Of a stretch of DNA of 64,000 bases, positions 45,060 to 56,196 are shown piece after piece. A program made the translations under genes and the position numbers. The stretch lies in NCBI GenBank assembly GCA_017893485.1, contig CM030363.1, forward strand, positions 169,991,456 to 170,055,455. The letters are read 5' to 3'. Source of the stretch: Hemerocallis citrina (Eukaryota; Streptophyta; Magnoliopsida; Asparagales; Asphodelaceae). Below the pieces are notes generated by a model that ran no database searches, was not told the DNA's origin, and worked only from the letters and a program-made list of their open reading frames with translations. The first letter of the stretch is position 1. Each line of letters opens with the position of its first letter.

Positions 45060-46765
45060 ATGGGGAACGATGAGAACAGGCCTTTGAGAGACTATGCTAT
45101 GCCCTCAATTTATGAGTCAAGCATAAAGAAGCCGGTTATTGAAGCTAACAATTTTGAAATTAAACCGGCGATGATTCTAATGATTCAACAGACTGTTCAA
45201 TTTTGGGGACTGCCACACGAGGACCTTACGCACACATTGCAGATTTTTTAGAAATTTGTGACACTTTCAAGCACAACGGTGTATCAGACGATGCAATTAG
45301 ACTAAGACTCTTTTCTTTTTCCCTACGAGATAAGGCGAAGGCTTGGCTACATTATCTACCGCCCGGTAGTATTACTACTTGGGAGGGACTTGCACAAAAA
45401 TTTCTAACCAAGTATTTTCCTCCAGCAAAGACAACAAAACTAAGGATCGATATTATGACATTTATGCAATTTGAGACTGAGTCTTTGTATGATACATGGG
45501 AAAGGTACAAAGAGTTATTAAGAAAGTGTCCTAATCATGAACTACCGAAATGGCTACAAATGCAAACATTCTATAATGGTTTGGGAGTTACACATAGATC
45601 TATGGTTGACGCAACAGCTGGTGGTGCACTCATGAGCAAAACTTACCAAGCAGCCAATGATCTTTTAGAGGAGATGACATCAAATCATTACCAGTAGTTT
45701 TCAGAGAGAACGATGCCAAGAAAAGTGGCTGGAGTTTTTGAACTTGATCCTTTTTCTACTTTAAATGCAAAAAATGATATTTTATCTAAACAAGTAGAAA
45801 ATATGAATTTTAATGTTATTCAATCTAATATGATTTGTGATCTTTGTGCAGGAAATCATTCAAGTTCAGATTGTCAAGTGGGGAACCCTTTTGCTCCATC
45901 AAATGCCGTACATGAAAATTTTGTGTCAAACTTTCAAATGCAAAACAATCATTATGCAAACACATACAATCAAGAATGGAGAAACACCCCCAATTATCCA
46001 TGGAACTACAATCAAGGAGCAGTTATACCACCTCAAATTTTTCCACAGCAAGAAAAGAAGCCGACGCTTGAAAATATGTTTGAGCACTACATGCAAAGGG
46101 CAGAACAATACATTCAAAAGACAAATTTGGCAATTCAAAATGTTGCAAATTCAACTTTGGCTTCCATTCAAAATTTTGAGGTACAAATTATTCAAATTTC
46201 AAATATTTTTAATGAAAAAACTGCAGGAATATTACCAAGCAATACAGTTGTCAATCCCGAAGAAGATGTCAAAGCAATAACACTAAGCAGCGGAAGGACA
46301 ATTGAGCAACCACAAGAAGAAAATGAAGAACATAATGTGGTTGAAAAGCAAAGTGAGATTGAACAAATTGAGGAGGAACAAATTCAACATGAGCAAGTAA
46401 TGTATGATATTTTTAATTCCATAAATTTTTCTCTTGAAGAACAGTCATCCATTCAAGTGAGTGAAACTCATTTAATTGTGGGCGAGAAAGATAAGGCTAA
46501 ATATAAAAAATCACCAATTGAAGTATGTCCAACAAATTCAACAAATTTTGAACCTGAAAAAGAAAATATTGTTGAACATGTAATGTATTTGGATGCTGAA
46601 CATTCTATTTATTCATTTTTGCAGCATAAATTCAAAGAGGTGGGGGAGTCAAAGACATCATCATCACGAAGGAAACGCCTCAAATTGGAACTTGAACCTG
46701 ATCCACATCTGAAGAGGAAAATTAGAAAGGATGTGTTAATGTTGTTGGATCTTGGCGTTACTTAA
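45060..46765 (+). pseudogene. Athila-type gag
   Basis: ATG at 45060 (MGNDENRPLRDYAMPS), then IEANNFEIKPAMILMIQQ. A frameshift near 45205 moves to the frame with HIADFLEICDTFKHNGVSDD, LFSFSLRDKAKAWLHYLPPG, TTWEGLAQKFLTKYFPPAK and LQMQTFYNGLG. One TAG near 45697 follows, then a C-X2-C...C region (CDLCAGNHSSSDC), the glutamine-rich tail, and ITLSSGRTIEQ. The frame ends at 46765 just after KRKIRKDVLMLLDLG, which looks like the opening of the RT region (the KLLDVGIIYP place in the intact element). This is where pol was deleted. Confidence 0.92.
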
Positions 46766-48058
46766 CCATCTCACCCCCATGTCTGGCTGAAGACTTAAAA
46801 CTTAGCACTTCTTGGGAGGCAACCCATGTTTTATTTTATTGCATTCAGTTTTGATTTAACTTTTAGTTTATTTTATTTTAATTTTTGATTTTATCTTGTA
46901 GGATTACATAAATTTTGGAAGTCACCGGGCGGAGCTGTTTTGAACACCTTCATTGATGGCTGTTTTTGAGCAGTATGAAGTCAGAATCTGGAAAAGTGAT
47001 TCAAAGTGAAGTTGTAGACAATTGTCTTAGCTTTCCAGCAAAAAAACATTCAGCCCATTTCGACATCTACAGCTCCAGATATCGCCAAAATACTAAACGC
47101 TGCGCGTGCAGAAAATTAAAGACGAATCAGGGGAGATATTCTAAACTTTTTGCATTCTTTTTGTTTTTGTTTTTCTTTCCCATTGAGGACAATGTGATAT
47201 TTAAGTTTGGGGGGAAGGTTTACAAAATTCATTTTTATTATTTTTGAAAAGAAAAACAAAACAAAAGGATTATAATTAGGCTTACCTTTAGACTTTTGAG
47301 TTCTTCATTGAGATGAGCATTGAAATAATTTTTTTTGGTATAAACAATTTTTTTATATAAAGAAATATTAAGCATACTTATTTACTTTAGGATTATTGAG
47401 TTTCAAAATTCCTTACAAAATTGTGTGGGTCATGCAGTTATACATAAAAGACAAATGTGATGCTTTTTCTCGGGATTATTCCCTTTGATCTAGTCCTAAA
47501 CAGAGTTTAAGTAAATAGAGTAATAATGAAAAATAAATAAATAAATAAATAAAGTCAATCTACTCCAATGTTTTGAGTTGCTTAGTAACTAGGGGTATTC
47601 ATCACAAATGTTTACTTTTACGTAAAACGGCAACTTGAAATATGAGTATGCAAAGCACTTTAAGTTTGTGACTTGTTGAGTAACCGGGTGAATTCATCAC
47701 AAATGATTTGCATTCGCGTAAAAAGGCAAGTGACAACTTAAAGAAGGGACCCAAAAAAAAAAAAACTCTAGTTTGCTACTCAGTTTGTAGTAGAGAGAAG
47801 GGATAATCACAGATTGAGTTGTTGCATACTACAATTACATTAATTGCATGACAAATGCGATTGGGTTGGGAGTTATGAATAAATAATTGCACTGGAGAAA
47901 GTGGGTATGCTTAGGTTGACTTTATTTGCAATTGTTTATATTTTTAAGTGAAATTTTGATGCTTGCATGATAAGATCTCTTGGTGTGATGAGTTGAGTCT
48001 ACTATTATTATTCCCTTGTTCATGCTTCTACTTTTTGCTCGAGGACAAGCAAAATCTT
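46766..48058 (+). other. 3' non-coding region of the gag-only element
   Basis: Begins with the end-of-pol motif GGGAGGCAACCC (near 46815). It contains an internal polypurine-like tract after TTGAGGACAATGTG (47203-47218), and a duplicated block with units 47571-47637 and 47663-47734. It ends with GAGGACAAGCAAAATCTTAA before the polypurine tract. It is clearly homologous to 24594-25575 of the autonomous Athila element. No gene is seen. Confidence 0.85.
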
Positions 48059-48073
48059 AAGTTTGGGGGTATT
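48059..48073 (+). other. Gag-only Athila polypurine tract
   Basis: AAGTTTGGGGGTATT, identical to the tract of the autonomous element at 24579-24593. Confidence 0.95.
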
Positions 48074-49746
48074 TGATGTGTCGAATTTATATACAAATAT
48101 TTGTACTCATTTACCTATTAAAATGATTTGTTTTCACTGATATTGTCTATAATTCATCTTATTTCTATATGATTTCATTTAATTAATTATTTTTGAAGAA
48201 ATAATATTTTTGATGCAAAAAGTAAAGATTTGTGGAAAAAAATCAACAAACAATGTAAAATAATGGATTTATAAATTTTTATTGTTTTGTTGAGTTAAAA
48301 GTGCAACAAATAATTTTTAAAAGGATTTTTATACGCTAATATGATTTGTAGTTGGTTTAATTAATTTTAAACTAATTAAATTTATTTTTTAAAAGTCCTA
48401 ATTTCTGGTATTATTTTGTGTATGCAGCAGCACGTGGTGGGAATAAAAGGAAGAAAAGAAAGAGGGAAATAAATAAAATTCTGGATTAAAAAGGGAAGGA
48501 AATAAAGGAAGAGTGTGGACTTTTATGCAAAAAGCGCAACCCTAATTCTCCTTTCCGTTTTCTATAAGAAGAAGCAAAGAAGAGAGAGATGACGAAGAGG
48601 TGACGGCTACAACTACTGATAAACAAATAAACAAAGAAAAAAGTAAGAGAGAGAGAGAACCAGAACTCTCTCTTCTCTTTTAACGTGCTGTTCGAACCAG
48701 ATAAAGGGAGAGAGAAGAAGTAGCTGCAGTCTGCACATGGTGACATTTGACTAGGTGGCATCTTCTCCTTCATTTACGCACGGAACCCCACGCGATACAG
48801 AACGAAAAGACACTGCTGACTTGGTGCGGGACCCAGGCGACAGTGCGGCTCAGAACCCCTGACGCGCTGACCTGGCGTGCTGCGATCTGACGTGGATTAT
48901 ACGACACCAGAGAAGCCATGAGACGAGGCACGGGTGTGACAGGCCTGAAAGCTGATGTGGCGACTCTGACTAGCATAGAGACAGAAGAGAGATAAAGACT
49001 TTGGTTTGCATTATTTCTATATTTTTTTTGTATCTCTTCTTCTCTAATTTTTACCATGCAATCCCAAACAAATATGAACTGAATTTATTGTTTTAGAGGC
49101 TAAGGTGTAGCCGAGTTTTGTAGAACATAAATTTTTAATTCCTTATTATTACTCTATTTTTCCTGGTTGTGTTTTAATTTTTATTATTTATGCGTACAAA
49201 ATGGTGGATAAACATTTGTATGATTTTTCAAATCATAAAGAGACCGGACAGGTTATTTGTGATTAATAAAAATTAACACCGTATATTGGAGGACGTGACC
49301 ATTAAGAAATCTAATTTCTCAATTAATAATTTGATGGATAGGCGAAGAATTAGTTGAGAATAATTTTTTTAGACTACGTTGATAGAGTGGTTAATATCTT
49401 TAGGATTTTGGTCTACGATTGGGAAAGATAATATTTTTATTTATAAGGAATTATAATTTGTGTGTGTGATAAACGAAGTGAACCAAGAGCCCTAGAACAA
49501 ACTTTACCCTTATCAAATTACAAGAGCTTCACTGTTTCACAGCCCTCTCCCTCTTCACCAATTTAGTTAGATTAAATTAGATTAAGTTAATTTAGTTGTT
49601 TTATCATATAAAATTCGATCTTCCAAATAGTGATTAATCTAGTGATATCGGTACTCAGTAAAATATCTAGTCCCTGTGGATTGGACACTCTACTCACCTA
49701 TCTATATTACTTGTGCGATTTTGTACACTTGCAAATATCAACATCA
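48074..49746 (+). repeat. Gag-only Athila 3' LTR
   Basis: 1673 bases, TGATGTGTCG to AACATCA, matching 43143-44819. Confidence 0.95.
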
Positions 49747-50290
49747 TTTACCATCACAACATTCGAGAGCCAATCGGGGTAACTGACCTCTTGCATGAAC
49801 CGAGCCTTTAGGAGCTTGTACACCTCCTCTTTTATAGCTTGCTAGCGCTCGGGAGCAAACTTGCGCCTCTTCTGTTGGACCGGTTTGGACCCCGGAGAAA
49901 CGCTGAGGTGGTGGACTAGGAGCTCTTCAGAAATTCCAGGCATGTCGGCGGCCGACCAGGCGAAAAGGTCGCGGTTCTTTCTAATGCACCGGACTATGTC
50001 GGAGCATAGGGCAGATGGGAGGGTCTTACTGATAAAGAACTTGCGGCTCGGATCTTGCTCAGAGAAGAGCATTTTCTCCAATTCATCCACCGGCTCGGAC
50101 GTTTGTTGGACACTCTCTTAGAGGATTTCAAGTGTTTCGAGGGAGAGGACTGGACCCCTAGTGGAGGTCATGTAGCATTTGCGGGCCATTTCTTGACTAC
50201 CTCTTACTTTCCTTACTCCTGCCCGGGTGGGGAACTTCATCTTGAGATGATAAGCGGAAGGGATGGCTTCGAGAGCAGCTAGGCCGGGTC
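49747..50290 (-). pseudogene. Tat pol, linker between protease and RT
   Basis: Minus-strand frame 50090-49842 and on: FFISKTLPSALCSDIVRCI, RDLFAWSAADMPGIS, HHLSVSPGSKPVQQKRRKFAPER. Then after a stop comes EEVYKLLKARFM and PDWLSNVVMV, the entry of RT. It joins 43142 in frame once the gag-only insertion is removed. Confidence 0.9.
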
Positions 50291-50730
50291 GGCCTAGGAT
50301 GCAGCGGGGACATCGACGACCATGAAGTCCATCGGCTCTGTTCGGGTAGTAGGAGTTTTGCCAGCGGTTACGTCGAGGGTGATCACCTCTTCAATAGTCA
50401 CTGGCACTCCCGTGAACTCGTGGAGTGTGTAGCCGGCGGGCTTAAGTCTGTCCCGGGATAGTTTGAGTCCTTTGAAAGCAGGGAGGAAGAGGATGTTAAC
50501 GGAGCTGCCATTGTCCACCAGGATCGTCTTCACTTTAAAATTTGCCATATGGAGGTTGATGACTAGTGCATCACAATGGGGGATTCGGACACCCTCAAGG
50601 TCTTCATCTGAAAAAGTGATCGGTACTCCTAGGCCTTTGGTAGGGGGCATGCCATGTACTGAGTTGACTTCCCTTATGAAAGCCTTTCGAGAGGAGTTGG
50701 AGGAGCCCCCATTGGGCCCCCATGAATGAG
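50291..50730 (-). pseudogene. Tat aspartyl protease
   Basis: The minus-strand frame from about 50650 has TFSDEDLEGVRIPHCDALVI, then the active site TILVDNGSSVNILF, then LKPAGYTLHEFTGV and MDFMVVDVPAA. The active site is DNGSS rather than DTGSS or DSGSS. DxGSS with variation is seen in Tat elements, but asparagine in the middle may be a mutation. Frame breaks lie on both sides. Confidence 0.85.
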
Positions 50731-52611
50731 GTGTAGGACACGCTCCTTTTCAAATTTGGGTGTCTCATCGCGTCGTTCAGAATGCTTGTTAGCCCCCCGA
50801 GGAGGAGGAGGAAGGTCGGTTCGGTCATTTCTCTCGAATTTGGCCAGGTGCCCCCTCTGGATGAGGGCCTCTATCTCGTTCTTCAGGGCTCAAAAACCAT
50901 TGGTGTCGTGGCCATGGTCCCGGTGATAGCGGCACCACTTCTCTTTGTCCCTCTTCTTGCCAGGGGTATTCATCTTCGGGGCAGGATGTATCACCCCTTC
51001 CTTCTGAACCTCCATGAGAATAGTGGAAATGTTGGCATTAAGAGGGTGAATTTTTCGAACCTGGGAGGAGGGCGGTGCTGACCGCTATTATCTTTTTGGA
51101 GCTTCTTGGCTCCTTCTTCTGTTTCCTTCCCCTTCCTCTTGGACCTGGAAGAGGGCCCCTCAAAGTTGGGGCGGTGCTCAGCTTCCTCAGCCCGAATATA
51201 TTTCTCACTTCGAAGAAGGAGGTCGGAGAAGTTCTGTGGGGGCTTCTTGGCGAGGGAGGACCGAAGGCTGGAGTTAAGGAAATTCGATTGGAATGCCACT
51301 GCAGCGATCGACTGGTCGAGGGAAGCGATGGATCTGGCTTCCGCGGTGAACCTTTTCACATAGTCTCTCAGCTTCTCACCCTTGTTCTGGTTGAGATAGA
51401 GTAGCGAAATGCTGGTCTTCTCAGTTCGGCGGCTACTCACGAAGTGGGTGACGAAGAGGGTCTCGAATTGCTCGAAGGAGAATATTGAGGATGGGGCGAG
51501 GCGAGAGTACCATTCCCGGGCCGGACCCTTGAGAGTAGAGAGGAAGGTCTTGCACAGCAGAGCATCGGAAGCTTGGTGGATTAGCATGAGGGTTTTAAAG
51601 CTTTCGATGTGATCGACGGGGTCGTACTCCCCGGAATAAGTCTCGAATTGGGGAGGCTTGAAGCCTATTGGAACGGGCGCCTCCATGATGGTTCGAGAGA
51701 AAGGAGGTCGGCTTGGGCGGAGGGATCCTTCCTCTAAGCTCTTCTTCCCTGTCTAACTGACCCAAGCGCCTTTCCATTTAGTGGAGACGACGGTAGACAG
51801 TGTCATCCCTTCGACGGTAATCAAACGAGCCTCTGGACTCGTCTTCGTACGAGGGGGAGCGGGGGCGATAACGACGGTAGCTTAGAGAGTGACGAGGACT
51901 AGGAATTTGCTGGGGGTTGCTAGGAGCTGGGGAAGGAGTTAGGGACCATCGGCGAGGACTTTGGACTGGATGAGGAGTGGGAACCCTCCAAGCATTGTTA
52001 TTGTTGGGTCGGAGATTGAGGGCTTGTAAGATGGTTGCCTGGAATTGCTGGAACTCGGTACGAGTGATGGGTGCTTCATCGTTCCTCGGAGGTCGCCGAC
52101 CGTCAGGAGAGTGAGGTCTTCTCATATGGTAGCCGGGGGACTTTATCCGCCCTCGGCGAGGAGGGGACCTTCTGTAGTCTCGGGGATGAGGAGATCGCTC
52201 ATTTGGACGTTGTTGGCGAGAGGCCCCCTCTCGGGCTCGCCTTTCATCCAAACGGCGGCGAAGATCCTCTTCCTTTTGCCGACTGAGGATGGTATTGCGA
52301 AGGTCATCGGAAGCTCGGTGGTTGTGGGATGCCATGGAATCGGTAGAGGGATTGTGCATGGATACGTGATCATGTTGGAGAGGTTGTTTTTGAGGATTGG
52401 GACGGGAGCCCCCCGCACCGGCATTCTGAGGCCCGGTCTGACCCTGAGGGGGTTGGAGGTTCGGATGAGGAGGTTGGTCCTAATGCAGGGCCTGATCAGA
52501 TTGAGGAGGAAGTCTCACCGGCTGGACGGTTTGGAGAGGGATCTCCTGTTGTGGTTGAGGAAGAGTGGGTCCATGGTTGGACCCTCTGGATCTTAGCTTT
52601 CGGGGAGGCAT
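50731..52611 (-). pseudogene. Tat gag
   Basis: ATG at 52611 (MPPRKLRSRG). A long arginine-, proline- and serine-rich N-terminus (52359-51778) precedes the retrotransposon gag domain, which is in another frame from 51686: FETYSGEYDPVDHIESFKTLM, CKTFLSTLKGPAREWYSRL, YVKRFTAEARSIASL. Further on, after another frame break, comes CRYHRDHGHDTN, the knuckle-like motif of Tat gag, and ALIQRGHLAKF. At least one stop (near 52480) and two frameshifts are present. Confidence 0.9.
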
Positions 52612-52660
52612 AGCTGGGTAGGATCTGACCAACGGGAAGAGAAGGGGCTGCTATTCGTTG

Positions 52661-52679
52661 ATTCCCACAGACGGCGCCA
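52661..52679 (-). other. Tat primer binding site
   Basis: Minus-strand TGGCGCCGTCTGTGGGAAT, three bases after the 5' LTR end. This form is typical of Tat-lineage elements; I leave the tRNA unassigned. Confidence 0.85.
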
Positions 52680-52682
52680 ATC

Positions 52683-53274
52683 TGTTACCGCTAAATCTGG
52701 TGTGGGGGCAAATAGATAGTATTTATGGATTCTTAGGAAAACTGAATAGCGAACCTTGACTTCTTCTGCCGGAGTTTGATCGTTGACTCCCGCCGTTCAC
52801 CTACAAAAAGTGCGATACACTGGGGTTGATCCCGGCGACGCACCCTCCGACGCTCTAGTCAGTAATCAGGAAGGATTATGAGAGAGCGTAAATTGGCAAA
52901 AGACTGATTACCTCTTAATGGTGGTGGATGGGGGGTATTTATAGCCGCCTTTGGGATCAGATTAGGAATGTAATCCCTAGAAACAGATTAGGAATGTAAT
53001 CCCTAATTCCCAGTGAAAGGATAGGTACGAATCAGGGCCATTGATTAGGATTAATCAGAAACCCTAATTCTACCCTGCTGGACTGGGTTCGCCGCGGGTT
53101 GAAACCCGAACCTAGTTGAGATGGATCCGTTCGTGGGTTATCGGGTCTTCGGAGAGAAGATCCAGTACCCACTTCAGACCTGCTTGTAGGTGAAATCACC
53201 ATTTTACCCTCAGGCTTTTTGATTCGCGCCCGATTTGTACGGTTCCGATTTAACCCCTATTTTTTGCCATATCA
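52683..53274 (-). repeat. Tat 5' LTR
   Basis: 592 bases, plus-strand TGTTACCGCTAAATC to GCCATATCA. Followed by CCATC at 53275-53279, the right copy of the target duplication. Confidence 0.95.
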
Positions 53275-53640
53275 CCATCTTTATGGAGTTTGGATATGCG
53301 GTTCTCATTTATGTGGCTCAAACGACAATACAAGAGATAAGTTGGGTTCGTATCATTTGACTTGAATCTCTTAGTATTTATATTATAGATGGACATTTCG
53401 AGGTCGAGAATATAAAGTCCATTACTCAATTGTGCACTACCATAACAAATATCATTCAAATAAATAAAACAACTTTTGTCCTTATTATAAATGAAAAACC
53501 CTTCTTGTCCGAACAAGAAATATAAATAATATTCCTACTAATAGCAGGCACAAAATAACAGTTCTCTAACTCAATAATAAGTCCATTGGGCAATGATAAA
53601 TGACAAGTTCCTACAGATAAAGCAGCAACTTTTGCTCCAT
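53275..53640 (-). pseudogene. Copia integrase N-terminal (GAG_pre-integrase) region
   Basis: The minus-strand frame 53516-53250 gives LNDICYGSAQLSNGLYILDL and LLYCRLSHINENRISKLHKDG, the His-Cys zinc-binding region before the integrase core. It is cut by the Tat element after the HKDG segment and continues at 10799. Upstream, VENGAKVAALSVGTCHLSLP belongs to the end of protease. Confidence 0.9.
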
Positions 53641-54658
53641 TTTCAACTCATAGGTCAACTTCGTCCTTAGCCAATGGTCTACTCTTTTTGAGATCCTGCA
53701 CATTTGCACAAATGTGAGACCCACATCCAGTATCTAATACCCAAGATGAAGAATTAGATAAATTGACTTCCATAACAAAAATACCTGTAGTGGAAGTTTC
53801 ACTTCCTTTCTTCTTCTTAAGCGTCTTCTTCTTAAGCTCCTCCAAGTACTTATGACAGTTTCTCTTCCAATGTTCGGTCACACCACAGTGGAATCATGTT
53901 CCCTCCTTGGCCACCCCACCCTTAGGTTTCAAGGCAGAAGTGCTGGGCTTGGAATTGCCCTTGCCCTTTCCCTTGCCCTTAGGTTTCTTAATCTGTTTTT
54001 TGCCCTTGCCCTTACCTTTGGCCTGTTGAACCATCAAAATGGTCTTTCCCTCACTAATGTTCTACTCAGCAGTTCTCAACATGCTTAGCAATTCTGGCAG
54101 AGGTTTGTCAATTTCATTCATGTTGTAGTTCATGACGAATTGACTATAACTTTCCGGCAACGATTGCAGGACTAAGTCAGTGGCCAACTCTTGACCCAAT
54201 GGAAAACCAAACCTTTCAAGATTCTCTATGTACCCAATCATCTTGAGCACATGAGTTTCAATAGGGCTTCCTTCTGCCAGTTTGTAGTGAAACAATGCCT
54301 TTGAGACTTCAAACCTCTCATTCCTAGTCTGCTATTGATAGAGCCTCTTGAGGTGTACGATCATATCGTAAGCATCAATGTTCTCATGTTGCTTCTGAAG
54401 CTCAGAGTTCATGGTGGCTAGCATGAGACATCCAACATCCAAGGCATTATCTTGATGTTTCTTATGAGCATCCTTTTCGATGCGAGGGGCATTTGCAGTG
54501 GGTGGTTCAGGAACAGGCTGCTCTAGAACATACATCTTTTTCTCATGCCTAAGGACTATCCTTAGGTTCTTGAACCAGTCGAGGAAATTTGTCCCAGACA
54601 GTTTGTCCTTCTCAAGGACGGATCACGATGATAGATTATTTGATGTGTTGGATGCCAT
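53641..54658 (-). pseudogene. Copia gag and protease
   Basis: ATG at 54658 (MASNTSNNLSS). Gag: FLDWFKNLRIVLRHEKKMYV, VGCLMLATMNSELQKQHENI, FHYKLAEGSPIETHVLKMIG, LPESYSQFVMNYNMNEIDKP. A lysine/glycine-rich stretch follows, then a zinc knuckle FHCGVTEHWKRNC whose first cysteine codon is now TGA. Protease: SSSWVLDTGCGSHICANV with the DTG site. Stops near 54625, 54334 and elsewhere break it. Confidence 0.92.
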
Positions 54659-56185
54659 GGTAATCTATCAACAAAAATATGAAAAATAAATATTATTTCA
54701 CAGAAATATCCAAAGTAAGAAATATTTAATCATAGCCAAAAATATGCAGAGTATGTATCATGACATTGTTTTTTTTAAAGAAAATGTGGTATGGCCACCC
54801 TGTTTCAATGACATTGAAATATTTAATAAGGTCTTTTATTAAATATACCTCATACTATTTTATTCAAATCAACGACCCTTCTCATTGACTCGAAAAATCC
54901 CATCATAAGATTTTCTAGTAGGCCAAGATCCATATTTCACATAGTTCTGAGTCAGCTTTGGTTGATCACCCAAAATTCAGTTATTTAGGTACGGAACATT
55001 TCCCAATTACATCATATGCAACTCTTGGAGAGTTGGGTGAGTAACACTTAATCTAATCTATCTCATAGACTAAAGCCCAACTCTATGCCTCTAAACCTTC
55101 AATCCTATTGAAATAGTTTAGTTAAGTCAGACCCAATGGTTGGCATTGAATATTACTTTTATCCCATCGCGTTTCACTAGGATAGATAAATGCACTCTGC
55201 TTTGGCAGACCTACACTTAATCAATCCTAGCCTAAACGAATGCCATGCATTGGAAGGCATCTTATTGCAACTGAATGTTTACTTTGAGGGTTTTTTGTTA
55301 TTTTATTAATTGATCTCACCATTCATCATCCATTAACACACAACAATGCATCTCATACAAAATTAAAAGCATAAAATTTATGTGACATGGTTGTGGCTCT
55401 AACACACTGATTCTCTCAAGCCAATGAGAGTATCAAAAACAGAACAAAGGGATTATACCGTCTTCTCCAAGTAGCTTCCCAATCTTGTCCTTGTATGGTT
55501 GTCAATTCCTTGCATCCTCAGTGAGATTACATTTACATATAAAGAAAGAATGTGCAATTGGAGTTTAGAGAGAAAGGATTATGTAGAGAGAAATGCACAA
55601 CACGCAGGCCGTATTCAAAATACCAAAATATAAACAATACATCATAGAATATAAACCATGCATCACAGAACAGAATCAAGCATCACAGAACTAAGGCTAC
55701 AACCATGCACCATGCATCACAGAACATAATAATCCAAGATATGTTGTTATGATTTTATTTAGTTTATTTAAAAAGGATTGGTTTTTGGGGAATCATCATT
55801 GTCCTACGCAAAGCCGTCACGAGGGTCCCGCTTGCAGCGCCCCGGAGAAAAAAAATTGCTTCATCATCCCTTATCACCGCCAGAGCATGAACCCTTCATG
55901 TTTTAAGAAACTCTAATGCCACTGCGGACGGCGCAGGTGCATGAACTATTCATGCTTTAAGAAACCCCAACATCATTGCAAATCACATCTTTCTAGGGTT
56001 TTCAATGGTTCCAAACTGATGGCTACCCTAGTGTGGCATCTGTGTTAACAACCAACACATAAACGAATCCTTATATTGCAACTGTTGCAAAAATTATATC
56101 ACATATGAATCTTTCTACCAAAAGTGTGAACATCTCACAAATAGTCACATATCTTTCATAACCGAATTATCGTTTCACAAGTGTA
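54659..56185 (-). other. Copia leader region
   Basis: 1.5 kb between primer site and gag. No coding potential is seen. It includes short CATCACAGAAC repeats (55660-55730) and two similar blocks with GCATGAAC..TTCATG..TTTAAGAAAC (55885 and 55940). Confidence 0.7.
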
Positions 56186-56195
56186 TCTGATACCA
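56186..56195 (-). other. Copia primer binding site
   Basis: Minus-strand TGGTATCAGA, complementary to initiator methionine tRNA, next to the LTR end. Confidence 0.9.
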
Positions 56196-56196
56196 C

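Larger units (their letters stand above)
43143..49746 (+). mobile_element. Gag-only Athila-like element, non-autonomous
   Basis: Plus-strand element: LTRs 43143-44819 and 48074-49746, primer site at 44826, gag 45060-46765, then directly a 1.3 kb 3' non-coding region and polypurine tract. No protease, RT or integrase is present. Flanks are TTAAC (43138-43142) and TTTAC (49747-49751), a 5-bp duplication with one change. It sits in the Tat RT N-terminus. Total 6.6 kb against roughly 10 kb or more for autonomous relatives, so pol has been lost. The LTRs differ by a few dozen bases at most. Confidence 0.92.
10805..53274 (-). mobile_element. Inner Tat-like gypsy retrotransposon with antisense gene
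   Basis: A full element on the minus strand: 5' LTR 52683-53274, primer site 52661-52679, gag, protease, RT, RNase H (two domains), integrase, a tandem array, an antisense gene on the plus strand, polypurine tract, 3' LTR 10805-11396. It is flanked by exact CCATC duplications (10800-10804 and 53275-53279). The second RNase H domain, the TGGCGCCGTCTG primer site and the antisense gene place it in the Tat lineage (RIRE2/Retand/Grande style). A Tekay-like element (19188-42351) and a gag-only Athila-like element (43143-49746) sit in its pol gene. Without them it would be about 12.7 kb. A few frame breaks show that it is inactive. Confidence 0.92.
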
